Notes under the pieces: generated by a model | Databases searched by the model: none | Told to the model about the DNA's origin: nothing | The model's input: only the letters and a program-made list of their open reading frames with translations | Shown: one piece after another, positions 7,752 through 14,714 of the stretch | How the letters are laid out: each line of letters opens with the position of its first letter | How positions within the stretch are numbered: the stretch's first letter is position 1 | Translations under genes and position numbers: made by a program | Source: Botryococcus braunii | Lineage: Eukaryota; Chlorophyta; Trebouxiophyceae | Direction: 5' to 3' | Assembly: GCA_002005505.1 (NCBI GenBank) | Contig: MVGU01001995.1 | Span: 1 to 14,714 of the forward strand | DNA length: 14,714 nucleotides

Positions 7752-8533
7752 ATGGTCGAGCGCATGCCGCGGCTGCAGGAGCTGGATTTTGATTTCGACC
7801 TTTGGGACAGAGATTTGGCGCGCACGGCTTCCCTTGTTGTATCTTCCCGCCATGACCAGCTTCACGAGCCATTGTGCTGCCTGCCCTGCGATCGTGCCGA
7901 ATCATTCTTTCCCGTAGGGGTTGTCAAAGCTGCGGAAGCTCCATTCCGTTCGAGTTGTACAGCCTGAGGATGATGAAGGGCCATCCTCCACAGCTTGATA
8001 AACCGCCCCATCCCGTTGCCTTTGGGCGGAGCATGCACCACCTTCTCCGCAGCGATGGCAGGACTCGAAACCTTGGAGCTCTCGTGCGGCCGAAACCTGC
8101 CACATGCTCTTCTTCACTTGCTCCCAATGAATGCCTTACACGCCTTCTCCTACACGTATGTGATTATCAGGAGTCGAGGCGCCAACAATGTACACGCCGA
8201 GCCGTTTCTGACGGGACTCCGAAGCTGCGTCACCTTGAATTGGTGAATGTGTGGACATGCGGCGCTGGCACGACGATGCTCGTACTAGCGGACTGACGGG
8301 ACTCACAGAATTGCAATCTCCCTCTTTCGACGCGAATTGATGGAGGATGTGAGCGGCTTCACGCTGGCACAAATGCAGCCACTGACAAGCTCACGCAATT
8401 GAACTTCCTGATTGCGTCTGAGCCTTGGGCTCCGGTATGGCGTGCCCGGAGTTCCAGCAGGCCTCAACTGGCCCGCCATCAGATGGGCCTTCTCCCAGTG
8501 CGTTTTACAGAGGTGGATATCCCTTATACGTGA
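7752..8533 (+). pseudogene. Leucine-rich-repeat protein remnant, frameshifted
   Basis: Successive fragments in different + frames read like LRR units. These are MPRLQELDFDFDLWDRDLA (from 7752), LSKLRKLHSVRVVQPEDDEG (7921-7990, then TGA at 7996), AMAGLETLELSCG with LLHLLPMNALHAF (8055-8150), PKLRHLELVNVW (8217-8260), LTGLTELQSPSFDAN (8290-8337) and DKLTQLNFLIASEPWAPVW (8384-8440). The recurring LxxLxxLxh pattern at ~25-30-residue steps is typical of LRR domains, which are protein-binding solenoids. The frame moves at least five times, with stops at 7996, 8294 and 8335. No signal peptide, kinase or NB-ARC part is visible, so only a piece of a larger gene may be present. The 3' end overlaps the minisatellite starting at 8481. 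Confidence 0.6.
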
Positions 8534-8870
8534 GATGCATGGGAAAGCTGAGAGAAGAGCCTTCTCCCAGTGCGTTTTGCAGTTTTCGATAACCAGCTAC
8601 AATACGTCAGTTGCATTGGTAGCTGACAGATGAGCCTTCCCTCTTGCATTCATAGTTTTGTAGACGATTAACTCAATCATTAGTGACTAATGCGTGAGTT
8701 GCATTGGCTACTGACATATGGGGCCTTCCCGGCGCGTTTTACAGTGTTTGCTATCTACTACAATGCGTGAGTTGCAATATTGGCATCTGATAGATGGGCC
8801 TTTTCCCCAGCTGGGCGTTTCGCAGTTTTGGAACTCCAGTATATTACGTGAGTTGAATTTCTTTGGAAGC
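8481..8870. repeat. Minisatellite, five degenerate ~75-bp units
   Basis: Unit starts are at 8481, 8553, 8628, 8716 and 8792. Each opens with a form of AGATGGGCCTTCTCCCAG, then TGCGTTTTGCAGTTTT, later TACAATGCGTGAGTTGCATTGG and CTGA. Spacings are 72, 75, 88, 76 and about 78 bases. Unit 3 is longer and contains an extra inverted repeat, CATTAGTGACTAATG (8678-8692), nested in ACTCA/TGAGT arms. Units differ by many substitutions, so the array is old. Confidence 0.8.
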
Positions 8871-9170
8871 TTCCAGGTGGCATGCGCAACTCTTTAAGGT
8901 GCACGACTAGTCGACTAGAGACTTGCGAATGACACCACTTATTACTAATATCAGTGGTCAATGCAATCGTAGGACGTGCCGAGATCTCACGTGCGAGGCC
9001 TCCTATGTTCAGTGTCTGCTTGTCGATCACTGCATGCGCAAGTCTCTGGGGCCGACACGTGAACATAATTCACTAGACTAGACTTTTCTGTGCTTGTGTG
9101 GCACCTTGCGAGGGCGTCATATGCACTACTGTTTAAGGGTGAGACTCCTGCATGCACTAGCATTTGGAGG

Positions 9171-9188
9171 TGGCTCTGATCAGAGCCA
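9171..9188. repeat. 18-bp perfect palindrome
   Basis: TGGCTCTGATCAGAGCCA reads the same on both strands, with no spacer. The flanking bases do not extend it. Confidence 0.95.
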
Positions 9189-9397
9189 GCGCTCATGAGA
9201 CCTGCGTTTGCCTCTCTCCTAGGAATAAGCTCACTTTGTAACGAGCTGTCGCATTCACCATGTCTCAAATATCCTTCGTCACGCATCCTTTTCCCACCAG
9301 CAGCAAGTACTTGCCCCAAAACTTTCTTCCTGGGCTCAAGACAATGAAAAACGGCTTGCTCTATAATTTACACGTTACTGTGTGCATGTTAAATGAC

Positions 9398-9413
9398 AAT
9401 ACCAATTGGTATT
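9398..9413. repeat. 16-bp perfect palindrome
   Basis: AATACCAATTGGTATT reads the same on both strands, with no spacer. Confidence 0.95.
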
Positions 9414-10540
9414 ATACAATTAGTTTCAACACATGGATTTCCACATTCAAAGCCCGGGGGGGGGGGGGGAGAGGGGGCACTGGCCATGGCTCTGAAAAAT
9501 TTATTCAAGTTGCCACTCTATGGCACAAAGTTGCCACTGATCGGAGCACTGGGGGGAGGAACACTGGCCATGGCTCCACGACCCAACCGCATCCCCTATA
9601 GCTATGTATGTCATGTCGGGGACGTCAACAAGCCTCGTGACGCCGATGGCCTGGCAGACACATACATGTATCGTAAATCAGAGCCTTTTGATCAATGTCA
9701 TGCGATTCTGTGCCCGAATGTGCAACTGGCCATGGCATCCACATGTCGCCTGGCGCCACACCCTTATTGGTATGCTCAATCATACATCCTTCAAGTGGAC
9801 ACGTAAGTGTGCACCGTCTCGCAGCGTCCTAACCTTAGCTGCTCTGGCGGTGTGCTCTGCTCAATCTCAACGTTGCTCTATTCCAGGAAATCCTTGCAAC
9901 GGCCCCTCGACGCAAGCTCCCTAGGGCTGCACAGGCCTATACAGCTGTCTTGCATGCAGCTGTACATTTATACATAATAGAATATCAGTGAATACACACA
10001 ACGCCAGAAGTACTGACATTTAAGCTGACAGCACGTACACTTGCGCGCACCGTCTACCACTCCCTCCAGTGGAATTGGCTCAACGTTTCCATCCGGGCAT
10101 GGGAGTAATTACTTATAAGATCGGTCATCCATATGCGTTAAAACATGGTAGAGGCGACCCTCCTTGAGATCTCCCATAGCAATGAATGCTCAAGCATGCC
10201 ATATAGTCTATATAGCCCCACAAAGAAATAGGCCAGACCCATCGAGTGAGCAAAAGCTACGTTCATGGCAAACACAACGATTTGAAATGGTCCTGCTCCA
10301 CGGCACAAACAATACCAGTCTGTAAGGTCTCAATCATGCATGCCATATGTCAGTTCCCGTCCACACAGAAGCGATCAATTACACTTCACCGATGTCAGGC
10401 ACAACATCGAATTGACGGATGTCAGGCCGAATTTCGAGGCTTGATATCAGTCGGATCCCAGTACATGTAACCCTATCCTCATCCATTTATCCATGCAGGC
10501 AAATATCCCTCTCCGTCAAAATCTATTCGAGTAAAAAAGG

Positions 10541-11000
10541 CCGTGCTCCCACCACAGGTGGTGTTCATGGCTGCACACTTATGTATGTGCAGCGCACCGG
10601 CAAACCAATTCGTCAATCAATACGCGTTTTGTGGTGCACCCAACCCTGGCTGTCACAGCTGCTGGCAGTGGTTTTGGCCTTCCACAGCAAACTCTGGCTT
10701 GGTTGCCCGTTGCCCAACGGGGTCTGGGGATCGCTTGGGCCATTCCCTTCTGCCCCGTGCCTATCTAGCTTCCGTCGGGCATATATGGCGCTATATAAGC
10801 CCCCATTCAGTGTCGAGGCATTCACAGTAGATCATTGGAGCACTCTGACAATTCAATTGCAGGAGCAAGAAAATTCGTCAAAAAACGGATCCACACGGGG
10901 CACCGTCCAAGCAGTGGTGGCGAACCATTCTCATTCCTAAGGGGGAACTCCCTCCCTGGGTTCACGATAAGATCACAACTGCAAGTGTATTTCTTGTGCA
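10541..11000. other. Hairpin-rich non-coding stretch with a TATA-like element
   Basis: There are three tight inverted repeats: CACCAC-AG-GTGGTG (10550-10563), GCTGCACA/TGTGCAGC with an 8-base loop (10570-10593) and CCCGTTG-CC-CAACGGG (10706-10721). TATATAAG at 10792-10799 is a strong TATA-box match and could drive + strand transcription starting near 10825, but no coding sequence follows clearly. Open frames here look like chance. Confidence 0.4.
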
Positions 11001-11032
11001 CTCATATTTCTTGTGCACATGCATGCACGCAC

Positions 11033-11052
11033 GGTAGATTGCACAATCTACC
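11033..11052. repeat. 20-bp inverted repeat, 2-base spacer
   Basis: GGTAGATTG and CAATCTACC flank CA; the 9-bp arms are perfect. Just upstream, TATTTCTTGTGCAC occurs twice, at about 10988 and 11005. Confidence 0.95.
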
Positions 11053-11261
11053 AATTCGAATTCGGCCAAGGCCATGTCTACATCCACAACCACAGTGGCC
11101 GCACTCAAAAACCAGACAATTGATCACCGCATTCTTATCCAGCAAGGCCAATGTGGCCAGCTGCCCAGATGCATAGCCACACTTTAGGTTGAGATCACGC
11201 ACCACACCACCACACGGTCCGCCTCAGCTCACGTGCATCAGCAGCCACCGCCCAGCGCAGC

Positions 11262-11564
11262 GTGCGGCAAAATTGTGAACGGGACTGTGCTATCTTCCAA
11301 AAACCTTTTCAAGGAAACCCCTCATCGGCCTCACACCCCTCTGCATTAACTAAATGGGCCGTCATCGGCAACATATTCGATGTGGAGTTTTTGAAACTCA
11401 GCAAGCTGCAGGGGACAAGATGGATTAGATATGTCACAATTGGAGCGGCAAGTCCGGAACTCGCCAATATAAAGACCTTGGGGCAGCGATTTGCGGACTA
11501 CTACACCTCACATCTCAGCTGTACATGTACGGTAATTAACAAATGCACACCAGCTAGTGAATAA
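11262..11564 (+). other. Weak open frame with a transposase-like GTRW element
   Basis: A 100-codon + frame. Its middle part reads KWAVIGNIFDVEFLKLSKLQ followed by GTRWIRYV. The GTRW element after a helix resembles a conserved spot in hAT-type and ZNF862-like transposase-derived proteins. Nothing else of that family is visible: no DDE residues and no C-terminal dimerisation block. It may be a small transposase relic or a chance ORF. The codons downstream of 11460 do not look protein-like. Confidence 0.2.
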
Positions 11565-11576
11565 GCGCTTATTCAC
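11557..11576. repeat. 20-bp perfect palindrome
   Basis: GTGAATAAGCGCTTATTCAC reads the same on both strands, with no spacer. Confidence 0.95.
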
Positions 11577-12218
11577 GGCACCAGTCCTTGGTCAAAACAG
11601 CCATAGCCTTTAAGACCCTTTTTTGCAGGGTCCTCAAAACTTACCCATCATAATCAGCCCAAACTCAATGGAGCGCATGGGGTTGTCCTTGCTGACCAAC
11701 TCCCCCCCTTTTCTTGCTCCCCCTCCCTCCAACCTACCCCCCCCCTGCTATAATAATAGATAGTAGATAAAAATCTATTATACTTTCCGGTCTGTGGGTT
11801 GCAAATGTGTCTGCCTTCTTCTGTGCTCTCTCCCTCATCGCCTTCTGGAAAACTGTTATCAGTGTACGTGCAGTTGCACCTGGGCGCCTGCTGCACTCCC
11901 ATCTGCGCAGCAGTGTACAATCATCTAACCCCGCAGCGATGCAACATTCCCCGGAATGGTTGGTTCTGGATGTAATGTTTCCTTCCTTCCTTCCTTCCAC
12001 CAGTGCAGAGCATAAGGCGGGCAGTGGGGAAAGAAACAATGCAAAACCAGGTCTCTACCGCATGAGGTGGGCAACGGGGGAAACCGCAACTAAGTCTCCA
12101 AAACCAGGTGGAGCAAGGGAACTTAACAACAAAATCTTGGCATGCAATTAGGGCACTGTACTCCGCCCACCCTCCTGCAACCAGGACCTCGCGAGGGAGA
12201 AGGGCAGGCAAAGCTTTC
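11577..12218. other. No gene seen; simple repeats and a 50-bp direct repeat
   Basis: This would be the 3' flank of the minus-strand exon ending at 12219. It has C-rich tracts (11701-11747), an inverted repeat ATAATAGAT/ATCTATTAT (11753-11781) and a TTCC microsatellite of five units (about 11979-11998). A diverged tandem duplication starts with CATAAGGCGGGCAGTGGGG at 12011 and CATGAGGTGGGCAACGGGG at 12061. No poly(A) signal in good position for a minus-strand gene was found. Confidence 0.5.
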
Positions 12219-12344
12219 TCAGTGGCCGGAGGTGCGCTCATCGCCATCCCCGGGGCTGGTGATCATGTCCTCTTCCGCAGCAGCCACCTCCTGCTCCAGG
12301 TTCCTCAGCTTCTGCTCGGCATCGCCATTGCCCAAAGACCCGTC
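12219..12344 (-). CDS. Terminal exon of an unrecognised minus-strand gene
   Basis: On the minus strand an intron-like end (pyrimidine-rich, CCTTTTCAC then CTGCAG at 12350-12345) is followed by 41 codons and a TGA at 12221-12219. The peptide reads DGSLGNGDAEQKLRN, then LEQEVAAAEEDMITSPGDG and DERTSGH. The middle is an amphipathic, coiled-coil-like helix and the end is acidic and polar. Codons strongly prefer G or C in third position, as in real coding DNA. The acceptor and opening bases are repeated three more times upstream (12519-12700). The likely partner exon is at 13323-13526. I do not recognise the protein family. Confidence 0.55.
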   Translation of the reverse strand, partial: DGSLGNGDAEQKLRNLEQEVAAAEEDMITSPGDGDERTSGH

Positions 12345-12700
12345 CTGCAGGTGAAAAGGGTTGATTTTCATCAATAACTGGAAGGAGGCAGAAAAGCAAG
12401 TATTTATATGGGTTTTCTTTTTATTCTTGTAATATAGATTCTTGCCCTTACTATTCCTCTTCTTTTAGCAGTGGCCTTTGTGACTCTTGCAGAAAGGAAA
12501 GTGACAGCAGTTCGCGCCGCCATTCCCCAAAGACCCGTCCTGCAGGTGAACAGGGTTGTCTTTCATCGATTACAACCGCTTTGGCATCGCAACTACCCCA
12601 AAGACCCAGCCTGCCGGAGAACAGGGTTGAGTTTCATCTACTACAACCATTCGACTCGCCATTGGCCAAAGACCCATCCCGCAGGTGAACAGCTCTGACT
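12320..12700 (-). repeat. Four copies of a ~70-bp unit containing a splice acceptor and exon start
   Basis: On the + strand the shared core is CCAAAGACCC, then GTCCTGCAGGTGAACAGGGTTG and TTTCATC. The AAAGACCC element recurs at 12334, 12529, 12600 and 12668. Copies 2-4 are tandem (steps 71 and 68); copy 1 is separated by about 125 extra bases, including an AT-rich stretch. Read on the minus strand, each unit is GATGAAA, a pyrimidine-rich run, (C)CTGCAG, then GACGGGTCTTTGGG. That is an intron end plus the first exon bases. Copies 1, 2 and 3 keep the AG; copy 4 has CTGCGG instead. Confidence 0.75.
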
Positions 12701-12741
12701 TTCATCAAGTGCATGTGCACTTTTAAACAATGATCCCCGCA

Positions 12742-13250
<509 letters not shown>

Positions 13251-13322
13251 ACATGCACAGGGATCCTGATGGGCGGACAGCTAGAGATCCACAGAACAAT
13301 CACCAGAATCACAGATGCAGGT

Positions 13323-13526
13323 TTAGGGGGCGGCTCCGACACAGAAACAGGGTTTGAGCAGACTGGAAATGCGGCGGACATCCGCAAATGTGGCGGCCGG
13401 CCCCATCAGGTTGGCCACAGCAGCGGCAGCCTGCTCCAGCCGCTCTTCATCATTCTGGAGCAGCACCGCCGCCTGGGCTTCCACCAGCTGTTTCCGCAGG
13501 TCCTCATAACTACAACCCCCCTGCAT
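13323..13526 (-). CDS. Internal or upstream exon of an unrecognised minus-strand gene
   Basis: A minus-strand frame reading YEDLRKQLVEAQAAVLLQND, then EERLEQAAAAVANLMGPAAT and FADVRRISSLLKP. It is Ala-, Glu- and Gln-rich, helix-forming, and uses G/C-ending codons throughout, unlike the surrounding random frames. An AG acceptor can be placed at GAATGCAG (13529-13522 region) or TTGTAG just before Tyr. The donor is not clear; the frame stays open to TAA near 13323. It probably joins the terminal exon at 12344, whose peptide has similar composition. I do not recognise a family. Coiled-coil similarity to the N-terminus of SMNDC1/SPF30-like proteins is superficial. Confidence 0.5.
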   Translation of the reverse strand: MQGGCSYEDLRKQLVEAQAAVLLQNDEERLEQAAAAVANLMGPAATFADVRRISSLLKPCFCVGAAP

Positions 13527-13539
13527 TCAGTCAGTCATG

Positions 13540-14160
13540 TGGGTCCCCATGTTGAATTGTTCCAAGATCTTGAGAAACCGCATGAGCCCATCTGGGAGGC
13601 TTATCCTGGACACAACAGGCTCGAAAAGGGCTTGAAACGCAATGTTGAATGGAGCAATTGCTATTCTATGACAAAGGGTTGTATTAGTAATACTATTACT
13701 CCCAGCTTGTCAAGGAGATGGACTGGTCTCCAGACTGCCTGCCGCTGTACATGTTTGATGAAATTTGACTGTATAGAGCTGTGTGCCTGGAGTGGCCCAG
13801 GTGCTCTCCCCCATGGGTCCCACTTTCCACCGGCGAATAGCTACGCCGCAAGGCATATACACCCAACACATGTGTATATGAAATGGTAGTGAAGTTGAGA
13901 CATGCGCATGCACATGTACATCATCGCCACCACGTGAAATACCCGACATGTCCTTTCATTACTGAACTGCAGTGTATTTAGGCCAGCCGTCGATATGGAG
14001 CAACAGAAAAGAGCCGTCTGGCAACGTAAGTCATTTGGATTCTTCACTTTGTTTAAAACAATGGGTAAACCGCTTCCGATTTAAAAAAAAAAAAAACTGA
14101 CATGTAAACGACTGAATAGCATTAACGGAGATGTTTAAATAAAAGCACTGAGCAGTAAGT
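13540..14160. other. No firm gene; candidate first exon and an A tract
   Basis: It contains an inverted repeat CATATACAC/GTGTATATG (13854-13880). A short + frame, ATG at 13995 (MEQQKRAVWQ), runs into a consensus donor AAC|GTAAGT at 14026. An A14 tract lies at 14083-14096 and AATAAA at about 14138-14143. The rest looks non-coding. Confidence 0.35.
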
Positions 14161-14714
14161 CCCTAATGAGCAAAGACGAGGCACATGCCCCGATGGGTTG
14201 TCCAGCGGAGTGAATCCAGGATGATGGTGAAATGGGAGATGAAGGTCAGGAGTCGCCGCTGTCCTCTAGCGCGATCACTCTCGGCTTCGAAAGATGCCCC
14301 TGCCAGAGCCATCCTTTCCTCCCATCCGGTCACGACCCAGTCATCCAAAACCGCCACCCAAACAAACGGACGCATCACAGCAGCCACACACGACGCACAT
14401 TACCACACACATCACAAACACACAAACCACTACACACACACACACACACACACAACCTCAGCAAACACACACATCACATATAGAAACACACGAAATCTCC
14501 CCAAAGTTTTTTTTTTTTGGGGGGGGGGGCAGCCATTGCAACCCACCCCAGCTTCAACATAACATTCAATCAGCAGGGCCGCAAGCAGTTACCAGGACCT
14601 CGACTATTACCTTACGGCACACACACCAAGGCAAGTGACTTTGAACCTGACATGACTCTTTCAAGAGCCTCCCCAGTTTGGGGGGGGGGGGGGAGGGGGG
14701 AGCACAAGCCCGTC
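14161..14714. other. CA-rich simple sequence and homopolymers, no firm gene
   Basis: A 74-codon minus frame (14387-14163) is open but not convincing. CA-rich simple sequence covers about 14385-14490. T12 followed by G11 lies at 14507-14529, and a long G run near 14680-14700. A pyrimidine-rich acceptor-like CTGTCCTCTAG at 14260-14270 could pair with the donor at 14026. Confidence 0.4.

Larger units (their letters stand above)
8871..10540. other. No gene seen; palindromes and homopolymers
   Basis: No ORF here looks like a protein. It holds three copies of a CATGCGCAAGTCTCT-like 15-mer (8881 and 9033 on +, 8917 on -), CTAGTCGACTAG (8907-8918), an 18-bp perfect palindrome (9171-9188), a 16-bp perfect palindrome (9398-9413) and a 14-G run (9456-9469). 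Three CTGGCCATGG elements lie at 9479, 9563 and 9726. It also has an inverted repeat (9940-9964) and a short direct repeat GATGTCAGGC (10391 and 10418). Confidence 0.5.

Noticed and set aside
8481..8870. CRISPR array or LRR coding repeats
   Set aside because: Units are diverged along their whole length with no constant repeat and variable spacer pattern, and no frame gives LRR sequence through the array.
10419..10940. 173-codon + frame
   Set aside because: Covers three hairpins and a TATA-like element, and its peptide lacks domain-like pattern; judged chance.
14083..14529. Retroposed gene or SINE tail from the A14 and T12 tracts
   Set aside because: No target-site duplication, pol III boxes or mRNA-like body was found beside either tract.

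Overview
The window looks like nuclear DNA of a eukaryote. It has a Ty1/copia LTR retrotransposon, short coding stretches preceded by spliceosomal-type acceptor sites, long microsatellites and several minisatellites. No bacterial operon, rRNA or tRNA gene is visible. The host cannot be named from sequence alone. The half-tRNA-type primer site and the leucine-rich-repeat (LRR) remnant would fit an alga or an early-diverging plant, but that is a guess.

Layout. From 1 to 6728 lies one copia element on the + strand. Its 5' LTR is cut by the window edge (1-491). Next come a primer binding site (492-510), an unusual pre-gag open region (about 549-1185) and gag with a zinc knuckle (about 1190-1950). 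Pol follows in copia order: protease, integrase, reverse transcriptase, RNase H, to 6177. It ends with a polypurine tract and a complete 3' LTR (6172-6728). All domains are present, but the reading frame is broken many times, so it is not functional as written.

From 6729 to 7700 there is a 251-codon open frame of unknown meaning, crossed by a near-perfect 44-bp palindrome. From about 7752 to 8533 sits a frameshifted LRR-like coding remnant that runs into a five-copy ~75-bp minisatellite (8481-8870). From 8871 to 12218 I see no convincing gene, apart from one weak transposase-like ORF, but the stretch has many perfect palindromes and small-loop inverted repeats.

From 12219 to 13526 the minus strand carries two protein-like exons, one ending in a stop at 12219. 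Between them are four copies of a ~70-bp unit that spans a splice acceptor plus the first bases of the downstream exon, followed by a composite (CA)n-(TG)n-(GA)n-G-tract microsatellite. The last 1.2 kb has a candidate short first exon with a consensus splice donor on the + strand, simple repeats and homopolymers.

The most interesting signals are the repeated splice acceptor, the excess of perfect palindromes, the duplicated stem-loop module in the retrotransposon leader, the internal initiator-tRNA-type primer site and the unexplained pre-gag domain.
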